DNA of 6,705 bases from Caldilineae bacterium (GTDB lineage Bacteria > Chloroflexota > Anaerolineae > J102). A model generated the notes under the pieces. That model worked only from the letters and a program-made list of their open reading frames with translations. It ran no database searches and was not told where the DNA came from. The stretch lies in contig DUEQ01000359.1 of the NCBI GenBank assembly GCA_011192085.1, positions 1 to 6,705 on the forward strand. Direction: 5' to 3'. The position numbers and the translations under genes were made by a program. This document shows positions 1 to 6,301 of the stretch, piece after piece (positions within the stretch are counted from its first letter, which is position 1; each line of letters begins with the position of its first letter).

Positions 1-1951
1 CGTCGACATCGAGCCGCTGCCCGCGGTCACCGACTTGGAGCAGGCCCTCGCGCCCGACGCACCCCTCATCCACGAGGACTTGGACTCCAATCTGGCTGCC
101 CACATCATCCAGCAGAAGGGCAATTACGCGGAAGCCCGGGAAAAGGCCGATGTGGTCATCCGCCGCCGCTTCTACTACGACCACGGCGTGGCCGCGGCCA
201 TGGAGAACCGAGGCATCGTGGCCTGGTGGGATGACAAGGCGGAGCGTCTTACCGTGTGGGACACCACCCAAGCGCCTGTGGTCATCCGCAACGGCCTGGC
301 CGCCATGCTCGGTCTCTCCGAATCCCAGGTGCGGGTCATCGCGCCCTTCATCGGCGGTGCGTTCGGCCCCAAGATCATGATGTTCTACCCTGAGGAGGTG
401 CTGCTTCCCTGGGCCTCCATGCAGCTCCACCGTCCGCTGAAATGGATCGAAGACCGGCGTGAGAACTTCATGGCCACCACCCACGAGCGGGATCAGATCC
501 ACTGGGCGGAGATCGCCCTGACGAAAGATGGCAAGATCCTGGGTGTGAAGGATGAATTCATCCACGACTCAGGCGCGTACGATCCCTACGGTCTCACCGT
601 GCCCATCAACAGCCAATGCACCCTGCTGGGCAGCTACGACATCCCCAACTACTACTCGGACATGAAGGTCGTCTTCACCAACAAGATGATCGTCACGCCC
701 TACCGGGGTGCGGGCCGACAGCATGGCGTCTTCGTCATGGAGCGCCTGCTGGACCTGGCCGCGAAAGAGTTGGGGATGGACGTGACCGAGATCCGGCGCA
801 TCAACTTCATCCCGCCCGACAAGTTCCCCTACAACAACGAGATCATCTATCAGGACTTCGCTCCCCTAGTCTACGATAGCGGCAATTATGAGCCTTTGTT
901 AGACAAAGTGCTTGAACTTATCGAGTATGAGAAGTTCATCAAGGAAGAGCAGCCCAGGTATCGGGCGGAAGGCCGCTATGTGGGCATCGGCGTGGTCAGC
1001 TATGTGGAGGGCACTGGCATCGGGCCCTATGAGGGCGCGCGGGTGCAGGTGGAGACTACGGGCAAGGTGAACGTGGCCACGGGCGTGGGCACCCAGGGGC
1101 AGGGTCATTTCACCTCCTTCGTGCAGGTGGTGGCCGAGCATCTGGGCGTGGACCCCAAGGACATCTATCTGGTTACTGGCGACACCGACATCTTCCATTG
1201 GGGCACGGGCACCTTTGCCAGCCGCGGCATGGTGGTCGCGGGCAACGCGATCCATTCCGCAGCGGAACGGGTCAAGGAAAAAATCCTGCACATGGCCAGC
1301 GAGGAGCTGGAAGCGCCCGTGGAGGACCTCGTGCTGGAGGGCGGTTTCGTCAAGGACAAGCGTCATCCCGAGTCCTTCATCGCCCTGAAGGACCTGGCCG
1401 TGAGGGCGAATCCCCTGCGGGGCGCGGTGAAGGCGGACGCGGAGCCGGGCCTGGAATCCACTGCGTACTTCGGGCCCGAGCGGGGCGCGACCGCATTCGG
1501 CGCGCACGCCATGATCGTGGAAGTGGACCCTGAAACCTTCGATGTGAAGATTCTGCGCTATGTGGCGGGCCACGACTGCGGCGTCGTGGTGAATCCCCTC
1601 ATCGTGGATGGCCAGGTGCGGGGCGGCGTGGCCCAGGGCATCGGCAACGCGTTCTATGAGAAGATCGTGTATGATGCGGACGGCCAGCTCCTCACCGCGT
1701 CCTTCATGGACTATCTCATCCCCACCAGCATGGAAGTGCCCCACATCGAGCTCGTCCACACGGAAACCCCCTCGCCCCTGAACCCCATGGGCGTGAAGGG
1801 CGTGGGCGAAGCGGGCGCGATTCCGGTGGCGCCGCTCTTCGTCCAGGCCGTCGAAAACGCCCTGGCGGATTACGATCTGGAGATCCTGGAGGCGCCCCTC
1901 AGCCCCAACCGTCTGTTCGAGCTGGTGCAGGAGGCGCGGGCGGAGTCGTAG
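1..1951 (+). CDS. Xanthine dehydrogenase/CO dehydrogenase-family molybdopterin-binding large subunit, 5' truncated
   Basis: This is the catalytic molybdenum subunit of a molybdenum hydroxylase, which normally works with an FAD subunit and a [2Fe-2S] subunit to hydroxylate an aldehyde, purine or similar substrate. The frame is open to the left edge (first full codon at base 2), so the start is outside the window. The in-frame TTG at 35 is not a start, because the codons before it (VDIEPLPAV) already match the family. There are 649 visible residues, and roughly 120-150 N-terminal residues (the a/b hammerhead domain) are missing. Family motifs in order are APFIGGAFGPK near residue 114, YRGAGR near 234, GTQGQGH near 363, DCGVVVNP near 525 and GVGEAG near 601, with the expected catalytic Glu at about 603 (codon 1808-1810). 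The loop reads PYRGAGR rather than the AYxCSFR of form I CO dehydrogenase, so true aerobic CO oxidation is unlikely and the substrate cannot be named. The partner subunits are presumably upstream. Family assignment is very secure; substrate is unknown. Confidence 0.95.
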   Translation, partial: VDIEPLPAVTDLEQALAPDAPLIHEDLDSNLAAHIIQQKGNYAEAREKADVVIRRRFYYDHGVAAAMENRGIVAWWDDKAERLTVWDTTQAPVVIRNGLAAMLGLSESQVRVIAPFIGGAFGPKIMMFYPEEVLLPWASMQLHRPLKWIEDRRENFMATTHERDQIHWAEIALTKDGKILGVKDEFIHDSGAYDPYGLTVPINSQCTLLGSYDIPNYYSDMKVVFTNKMIVTPYRGAGRQHGVFVMERLLDLAAKELGMDVTEIRRINFIPPDKFPYNNEIIYQDFAPLVYDSGNYEPLLDKVLELIEYEKFIKEEQPRYRAEGRYVGIGVVSYVEGTGIGPYEGARVQVETTGKVNVATGVGTQGQGHFTSFVQVVAEHLGVDPKDIYLVTGDTDIFHWGTGTFASRGMVVAGNAIHSAAERVKEKILHMASEELEAPVEDLVLEGGFVKDKRHPESFIALKDLAVRANPLRGAVKADAEPGLESTAYFGPERGATAFGAHAMIVEVDPETFDVKILRYVAGHDCGVVVNPLIVDGQVRGGVAQGIGNAFYEKIVYDADGQLLTASFMDYLIPTSMEVPHIELVHTETPSPLNPMGVKGVGEAGAIPVAPLFVQAVENALADYDLEILEAPLSPNRLFELVQEARAES

Positions 1952-2001
1952 TCAGGAGACAAGATAGCGAAGAAGGGATTGAATACGACTTGCCATGAAC
2001 C

Positions 2002-2040
2002 AAAAAGCCCCGGCGGACCTTGCAGTCTCCGGGGCTTTTT
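2002..2040. terminator. Bidirectional rho-independent terminator between the hydroxylase gene and lon
   Basis: A perfect 12-bp inverted repeat (aaaaagccccgg at 2002-2013, ccggggcttttt at 2029-2040) encloses a 15-base loop. The GC-rich core is flanked by five A on the left and five T on the right, so each strand has a hairpin followed by a U run. It lies 50 bases after the stop of the plus-strand gene and 9 bases after the stop of lon on the minus strand, exactly between two converging genes, so it probably serves both. Confidence 0.9.
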
Positions 2041-2049
2041 CTCGTTCCC

Positions 2050-4539
2050 TCAATTCAGCGAAGGCTCGGACGCCATTGGGCCTTCCACCACTTTCCCGGC
2101 TTCCGCCGCCTTGTCCTCGTCCCCGCCCGCGGGGCGCAGCGCCGCCCTCAACACCTGCTCGATGTCCTCCACCAGCGCGAAGCGCAGCTCCTGGCGGATG
2201 TCCTCGGGCAGTTCATCCAGGTCGGCCTCGTTGCGTTGGGGCAGGATGACGCTCTTCAGGCCCGCGCGGTGCGCGGCCAGGATCTTCTGTTTGACCCCGC
2301 CGATGGGCAGGACCTGGCCTCGCAGGGTGACCTCGCCCGTCATGCCCACATCGGCCCGCACCGGGCGGTCAGTCAGCAGGCTCACCAGCGCCGTGACCAT
2401 GGTCACGCCCGCGCTGGGACCATCCTTGGGGATCGCGCCCGCGGGGACGTGGATGTGGAAGTTGTGGGATTCAAACACCTCGGGATCGATGCCCAGGGCC
2501 TCGGCGTTGGACTGCACCCAGCTGAAAGCGATGCGCACAGATTCTTCCATGACATCGCCTAGCTGGCCGGTGATGATAAGGTTGCCCTTGCCCTTCATCT
2601 TGGTGGCTTCGACGAAGAGCACATCACCGCCCACGGGCGTCCAGGCCAGCCCTGTAGCCACGCCCGGCTTTTCGGTGCGCAGGGCTGCGTCGAAGAAATA
2701 CTTGGGCTTGCCCAGGAACTCGCGCACCAGCTCAGGCGTGATGGCCATGCGTTCGACCTCGCCCGCGGCGATCTTCACCGCCACCTTGCGGCACACCGAG
2801 CCGATCTCCCGCTCCAGGTTGCGCACGCCCGCTTCGCGGGTGTAGTCGCGGATGATGGTGCGGATGGCCTCCTCGGTGAATTCGATCTCATCCTTGCGCA
2901 GGCCGTTCACCCGGCGCTGACGGGGGATGAGATACCCGCGGGCGATGTGGAGCTTCTCGTGCTCGGTGTAACCCTCCAGCCCGATGATCTCCATGCGGTC
3001 CCGCAGGGGCGGCGGGATGGTGTCCAGGGTGTTGGCCGTGGTGATGAAGATGACGTCGCTGAGGTCGAAGTCCACGTCCAGGTAGTGGTCGCGGAACGCG
3101 TAATTCTGCTGCGGATCCAGCACCTCCAGCAGGGCGGAACTGGGGTCGCCCCGCCAATCCATGCCGATCTTGTCGATCTCATCCAGCATGAACACGGGGT
3201 TGCGGGTGCCCACCCGTTTGATGGCCTGGATGATGCGGCCCGGCATGGCGCCGATGTAGGTGCGACGATGCCCGCGGATCTCGGCCTCATCGCGCATGCC
3301 GCCTAAGCTCATGCGAGTGAACTTGCGGCCCAGGGCCCGAGCAATGCTCTTGCCCAGGCTGGTTTTACCCACACCAGGCGGGCCCACGAAACAAAGGATC
3401 GCTCCCATGGCCTCGTGAAGCTCACCTTCATGGCCCTCTGGCGCCTCAATGCCTCGCTCCTTGATGAGTTTACGCACGGCCAGATACTCGAGAATACGCT
3501 CCTTGACCTTCTCCAAGTCGTAATGGTCCTCATCCAGCACCTGACGGGCGTGGTCAATGTCGAGGTTATCCTCGGTGAGTGCATTCCATGGCAGATCGAG
3601 GAGCCAGTCGAGGTAGGTCTTGATGACCGAGTACTCCGCGGCCTGGGGCGGCATCTTCTCCATGCGCTTGAGCTCGCGCAGGGCTTCCTTCTCCGCCTCC
3701 TCAGGCAGATTCGCCTCTGCAATGCGCTTGCGATACTCCTCGATCTCCGCCTCGGTCTCATCCATCTCGCCCAGCTCCCGGCGGATCGCCTCCAATTGCT
3801 GGCGGAGATAGTAATCCCGCTGGGCCTTGCTCATCTCCTCGGATGCCTCCTCCGCGATCTGCTTGCGGAGGGTGAGGACCTCCTTCTCTTTGGTCAGGAA
3901 CCGCACCAGCAGCCGCATCTTCTCATTGATGCTGTCCGCTTCCAGCAACTGTTGCGCTTCCTCCACCTCCAGTTGGATGTTAGAGGCGATGAGATACACC
4001 AACTGACGATTGTCCCGAATCTGACGCAGGAACGCGCCTACGCCCTCGGGCAGATTGGGCAGCAGCTCAGCCACTTCCTCGGTGATGTCAAGCAAGCTTT
4101 GGCGCAAAGCCTCGGCTTCCACATCGGTCTCGATGATCTCGGGCGCGAGCTCCACTCGGGCCTTGAGGTAAGGCTCGGTCGCGGTCCACTCGGTGATTTT
4201 CATACGCTCCAGGCCCTGAACAATGACCTGCAACGCGCCTTCATCGGTGCGCACCACCTTGTGGATGAGCGCGATGACGCCCGTCTGATAGATCTCATCC
4301 GGTCCGGGCAGCTCGATGCTGGGGTCCTTCATGGCCACCAGGCCGATGATGCGGGACCCGCGGCTGGCCTCCTCGATGAGCTGCACCGAGCGGGGAATGC
4401 CCACGGCCAGGGGCAGCACCGCCATGGGCATGGGCACGATATTGCGCAGCGGCAGGATCGGCAGCTCTTCAGCCACGAGCTGCGCCAGATTCTCCTCGCT
4501 GATGTCATTCGGTTGGGTGCTGATGATGTCTTGGAACAT
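2050..4539 (-). CDS. lon: ATP-dependent protease Lon (endopeptidase La)
   Basis: This is a cytoplasmic homohexameric AAA+ serine protease that unfolds and degrades misfolded and regulatory proteins. Its 829 residues make a complete Lon (E. coli Lon is 784). Domains in order: N-terminal substrate-binding domain at about 24-215 (opening LPILPLRNIVPMPMAVLPL), a helical charged region at about 215-330, the AAA+ module at about 345-610, and the protease domain at about 620-800. Walker A is GPPGVGKT at 386-393 with Lys392, Walker B is FMLDEID with Asp453 and Glu454, and sensor-1 is TTAN at 500-503. The Ser-Lys dyad is Ser709 in KDGPSAG and Lys752 in GGVKQK, 43 residues apart as in E. coli Ser679/Lys722. 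The last 27 or so residues form an acidic, Ala/Gly-rich extension with no evident domain. The ATG at 4537-4539 is supported by a strong Shine-Dalgarno and by the family N-terminus. No transmembrane segment of the LonB kind is seen. Long open frames on the other strand here are shadows. Confidence 0.99.
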   Translation of the reverse strand: MFQDIISTQPNDISEENLAQLVAEELPILPLRNIVPMPMAVLPLAVGIPRSVQLIEEASRGSRIIGLVAMKDPSIELPGPDEIYQTGVIALIHKVVRTDEGALQVIVQGLERMKITEWTATEPYLKARVELAPEIIETDVEAEALRQSLLDITEEVAELLPNLPEGVGAFLRQIRDNRQLVYLIASNIQLEVEEAQQLLEADSINEKMRLLVRFLTKEKEVLTLRKQIAEEASEEMSKAQRDYYLRQQLEAIRRELGEMDETEAEIEEYRKRIAEANLPEEAEKEALRELKRMEKMPPQAAEYSVIKTYLDWLLDLPWNALTEDNLDIDHARQVLDEDHYDLEKVKERILEYLAVRKLIKERGIEAPEGHEGELHEAMGAILCFVGPPGVGKTSLGKSIARALGRKFTRMSLGGMRDEAEIRGHRRTYIGAMPGRIIQAIKRVGTRNPVFMLDEIDKIGMDWRGDPSSALLEVLDPQQNYAFRDHYLDVDFDLSDVIFITTANTLDTIPPPLRDRMEIIGLEGYTEHEKLHIARGYLIPRQRRVNGLRKDEIEFTEEAIRTIIRDYTREAGVRNLEREIGSVCRKVAVKIAAGEVERMAITPELVREFLGKPKYFFDAALRTEKPGVATGLAWTPVGGDVLFVEATKMKGKGNLIITGQLGDVMEESVRIAFSWVQSNAEALGIDPEVFESHNFHIHVPAGAIPKDGPSAGVTMVTALVSLLTDRPVRADVGMTGEVTLRGQVLPIGGVKQKILAAHRAGLKSVILPQRNEADLDELPEDIRQELRFALVEDIEQVLRAALRPAGGDEDKAAEAGKVVEGPMASEPSLN

Positions 4540-4549
4540 GGGGAGAGAT

Positions 4550-4555
4550 ACCTCC
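4550..4555 (-). promoter_or_regulatory. Shine-Dalgarno site of lon
   Basis: On the minus strand the sequence is GGAGGT, a full match to the anti-Shine-Dalgarno core, 10 bases before the ATG at 4539. This fixes the lon start. Confidence 0.9.
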
Positions 4556-4598
4556 GTGTGTGGGATGACGCGAAAAAGCGCCTGATTCTCGTATCCCT

Positions 4599-4623
4599 AT
4601 TAAACCCCGCCAGTGTATGTCCC
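4599..4623 (-). promoter_or_regulatory. Candidate lon promoter with a good -10 and a poor -35
   Basis: On the minus strand TTTAAT (4599-4604) matches the sigma70 -10 consensus at five of six positions. It would start transcription near 4591, giving a leader of about 50 bases that includes the Shine-Dalgarno. At 16-18 bp spacing no -35 match better than two of six is present. GGGACA (4618-4623) resembles a -35 but is only 13 bp from TTTAAT, or 15 bp from an alternative TAATAG (4597-4602). A weak -35 next to the repeat array at 4624-4653 would suit an activator-dependent promoter; this is an inference. Confidence 0.35.
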
Positions 4624-4653
4624 GCATCAGCAGAGCATTAGCGTTTCATTAGT
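4624..4653. repeat. Three direct repeats with 11-bp period upstream of lon
   Basis: On the plus strand gcatcagc (4624-4631), gcattagc (4635-4642) and tcattagt (4646-4653) share the core CATyAG and start exactly 11 bp apart, so all three lie on the same face of the helix. They end 85 bp before the lon start codon and abut the candidate -35 region. Direct repeats with one helical-turn spacing are how PhoB/OmpR-type response regulators often bind. No regulator can be named from this sequence, and the array could be chance. Confidence 0.4.
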
Positions 4654-4679
4654 GGCGAATCGTCCCTGGCGGTGACGCC

Positions 4680-4832
4680 CTATCCAAAGCCGCCTCCGCC
4701 GCCCCCTGCGCCTGTCTGCAGCAGAAGCCACCATCCCGGCGCTCCGCCTCCTCCCAGGTCCTCCTCCCACGCCGCCAAAAACGCTTTCTCCACCCCGAAA
4801 GCCGCGGCGTAGGGCAGATAGCGGGTAGCGAA
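4680..4832 (-). pseudogene. C-terminal remnant of a DUF2207-like membrane protein gene
   Basis: On the minus strand, about 50 codons ending in TAG (4680-4682) encode a stretch starting FATRYLPYAAAFGVEKAF, then AAWEEDLGG, then PGWW, and closing with a Gly-rich tail (GAGGGGGGFG). A YLPYA-hGVE motif followed by W-rich sequence and a poly-Gly C-terminus is what I recall from the cytoplasmic end of DUF2207 predicted membrane proteins. Codon third positions are GC-rich like those of the neighbouring genes. The frame can be extended upstream only into the inverted-repeat element at 4831-4901, to a GTG at 4862 with no Shine-Dalgarno, and the rest of a DUF2207 protein (several hundred residues with membrane helices) is absent. 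I infer a decayed gene whose 5' part was lost. The family assignment is from memory of the motif and is moderate. Confidence 0.5.
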
Positions 4833-4901
4833 GCCGCGAAGAACATGAAGACACGATGGCACGGAGGGAAAACAAGAGAAGTCCTTCGGGGCCTTCGTGA
4901 C
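4831..4901. repeat. Degenerate inverted-repeat element of the 'gaagaacacgaag' type
   Basis: The left part reads like a decayed run of cgaagaac-atgaag-acacga units. gacacgatggcacggaggga (4850-4869) pairs with tccttcggggccttcgtgac (4882-4901) at 15 of 20 positions around a 12-base A-rich loop. Copies of this style of repeat are, to my recollection, scattered in intergenic regions of Chloroflexota and some other GC-rich bacteria. It borders the truncated end of the DUF2207-like remnant. It encodes nothing visible, and its mobility or function is unknown. Confidence 0.5.
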
Positions 4902-5055
4902 AAGATAGGATGCGAAAAGTGACCGCCGACGTTAGCAGTTGCTCATTTTCTCAGAAAAATGGCGGCTCGGCAAGCGGATCATAGCGGTTGCGCGCGTTTC
5001 AGAATCGGGACGCGCCTGGAAGGAAAAACGATGCCCGTTATCCCGACCGGAAAAA

Positions 5056-5084
5056 TTGGGGCCACGCGCCCTCTCCCGTATAAT
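5056..5084 (+). promoter_or_regulatory. Sigma70-type promoter of prs
   Basis: A perfect TATAAT (5079-5084) stands in otherwise GC-rich DNA, preceded at the ideal 17-bp spacing by TTGGGG (5056-5061), which matches the first three bases of TTGACA. Transcription should start near 5091, leaving a leader of about 39 bases before the prs ATG at 5130. The upstream A run (5051-5055) could act as a weak UP-like element. Confidence 0.75.
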
Positions 5085-5129
5085 AGGCGAGGACTCTCGA
5101 CTTGCATTCCCCCTTTGCACGATCCTCTC

Positions 5130-6086
5130 ATGTCTCGCAATCTCCACACACTGCGCATCTTCAGCGGCAATGCCAATCCGCAACTGGCCGAAGAGGTGGC
5201 CAATCACCTCAACCGCCCCTTGGGCCGCAGCGCCATCCGCAGGCTGCCCGATTCCGAGATCCACATCCTCATCGAGGAATTGGTGCGCGATGATGACGTC
5301 TTCATCATCCAGCCCTGCTCCGAGCCGGTGAATGACCATTTGATGGAGCTGATCCTCTATATCGACGCGTTCCGCCGGGCCTCAGCCCACAACATCAACG
5401 TGGTCATCCCCTACTTTCCCTACGCCCGGCAGGAGCGCATGGCCAAAGGACGGGAGCCCATCAGCGCTCGGGTGGTGGCCACCATGTTGGAGACCATCGG
5501 CGCGGCCCGGGTGATTTATGTGGACATTCATGCCGAGGCCACCCAGGGCTTCTTCACCATTCCTGTCGATCCCCTCTCCGCCATGACCATCTTCGCCAAA
5601 TACATCCGCGAACTGGATGTCCCGGCCCCGGTGATCGTCGCGCCCGATGTGGGCCGGGCCAAGCTGGCCGGGCGTTTCGCCCGCCTGCTGGACCTGCCGC
5701 TGGTGCTCATGCACAAACGGCGCACCAGCTTTTCCACCACGGAGACCATGGCCATTGTGGGGGATATCGAAAATAAGACGCCCATCATCTTCGATGACAT
5801 CGTCGCTGGCGGCAGCGTGCTCACCCAGGCCGAAAGCTTGGTGGATGCGGGCGCCCGGCCCGAGATCATCCTCACCATCACCCATCCCATCCTGCTTCCC
5901 AGCGCGTTGGAGCGGCTGGACGCCCCCTACATCAAGAAGCTGGTCGTCACCAATACCATCCACATCCCTCCCGAAAAGCAACATCCCAAACTCGAAGTCC
6001 TTTCCATCGCACCTCTCCTGGCCGAAGCCATCTACCGCATCCACAGCGGCGAATCCATGTCCCCGCTGATGACGCATCAGGGCTGA
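5130..6086 (+). CDS. prs: Ribose-phosphate pyrophosphokinase (PRPP synthetase)
   Basis: This cytoplasmic enzyme transfers pyrophosphate from ATP to ribose 5-phosphate, making PRPP for purine, pyrimidine, histidine, tryptophan and NAD synthesis. The 318 residues are the usual length for class I Prs (about 315). Visible motifs: [14 protein letters not shown] at 11-24, the ATP-binding [10 protein letters not shown] at 94-103, [12 protein letters not shown] at 131-142, the catalytic-loop KRR at 196-198, and the PRPP loop at 222-229 (DDIVAGGS). That loop usually reads DDxxxTGG[ST]; here it is one residue short and lacks the Thr (see findings). The VDIHAE motif also has Ala-Thr where E. coli has Gln-Ile. 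The ATG at 5130 is chosen because the family N-terminus begins just there and because the open frame upstream (to an ATG at 4959) runs through the promoter. There is no Shine-Dalgarno before it. The gene appears monocistronic. Confidence 0.96.
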   Translation: MSRNLHTLRIFSGNANPQLAEEVANHLNRPLGRSAIRRLPDSEIHILIEELVRDDDVFIIQPCSEPVNDHLMELILYIDAFRRASAHNINVVIPYFPYARQERMAKGREPISARVVATMLETIGAARVIYVDIHAEATQGFFTIPVDPLSAMTIFAKYIRELDVPAPVIVAPDVGRAKLAGRFARLLDLPLVLMHKRRTSFSTTETMAIVGDIENKTPIIFDDIVAGGSVLTQAESLVDAGARPEIILTITHPILLPSALERLDAPYIKKLVVTNTIHIPPEKQHPKLEVLSIAPLLAEAIYRIHSGESMSPLMTHQG

Positions 6087-6125
6087 GCAACGATGATCAG
6101 GCGTCGCGGCGATGGCCCGCCGATA

Positions 6126-6265
6126 CGGATGAAAATGAGAACGCAGATACCGCAGATGCTCCGCCCGTCCGAGGTCTGAGGTCGGAGACCTGAGGATGCT
6201 TGGTCTGGCCTCGGACTTCAGACCTCAGACCTCGGGCTTTTCTGTGTTCATCGGCGTTTCATCCG
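6126..6265. repeat. Nested inverted-repeat element downstream of prs
   Basis: Three pairs of arms are arranged symmetrically: cggatgaaa (6126-6134) with tttcatccg (6257-6265), exact; gaacgcaga (6139-6147) with tctgtgttc (6241-6249), one mismatch; and ccgaggtctgaggtc (6169-6183) with gacctcagacctcgg (6221-6235), exact over 15 bp. The whole 140-base stretch could fold into one long hairpin. The outer arms resemble 'cggatgaacgcagat' repeats and the inner arms 'gaggtctgaggtc' repeats, so it looks like one repeat type inside another. No coding potential is seen in the 215-base gap. Confidence 0.7.
6167..6241 (+). terminator. Possible terminator of prs, formed by the inner stem of the repeat element
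   Basis: The 15-bp perfect stem (6169-6183 with 6221-6235) extends outward by a G-U and a G-C pair (6167-6168 with 6236-6237) and is followed directly by tttt (6238-6241). It begins 80 bases after the prs stop. The 37-base apical loop and short T run make it weaker than the terminator at 2002-2040, but it is the only candidate between prs and the next gene. Confidence 0.45.
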
Positions 6266-6290
6266 CGTCCTACCACCTTATTTTCAGAAC

Positions 6291-6295
6291 AGGAG
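6291..6295 (+). promoter_or_regulatory. Shine-Dalgarno site of the bactofilin gene
   Basis: AGGAG lies 6 bases before the ATG at 6302, a normal spacing, and decides the start. I found no convincing promoter between the repeat element and this site. Confidence 0.75.
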
Positions 6296-6301
6296 CCCGC
6301 C

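Noticed and set aside
35..37. TTG as the start of the molybdenum hydroxylase gene
   Set aside because: The frame is open to the left edge and the 11 codons before it match the family (EPLPAV before the PDAPLIHED stretch), so the gene is truncated by the window.
899..1759. 286-codon open frame on the minus strand
   Set aside because: It lies wholly opposite conserved coding sequence of the hydroxylase, is His/Asp-rich with no recognisable motif, and is typical of antisense frames in GC-rich genes.
1979..2845. 288-codon plus-strand open frame starting inside the terminator region
   Set aside because: It is Ser/Arg/Pro-rich low-complexity, crosses the terminator hairpin and overlaps the conserved Lon protease domain.
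4571..4582. Small hairpin cgcgaaaaagcg in the lon leader as a riboswitch or thermosensor
   Set aside because: The stem is only three base pairs and does not involve the Shine-Dalgarno.
3415..4641. 408-codon open frame on the plus strand opposite lon
   Set aside because: The protein is a Leu/His/Gln-rich mirror of the Lon coding sequence with no family features; lon itself is unambiguous.
4959..5129. 57-residue N-terminal extension of Prs from the ATG at 4959
   Set aside because: The extension has no family similarity and would require the TATAAT promoter at 5079-5084 to lie within the coding region; Prs proteins start at the position of the ATG at 5130.
5382..6077. 231-codon minus-strand open frame opposite prs
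   Set aside because: It is Gly/Asp/His-rich and an antisense shadow of conserved Prs codons.
6126..6265. CRISPR array
   Set aside because: The repeats are inverted arms of one hairpin rather than regularly spaced direct repeats with unique spacers, and no cas gene is present.
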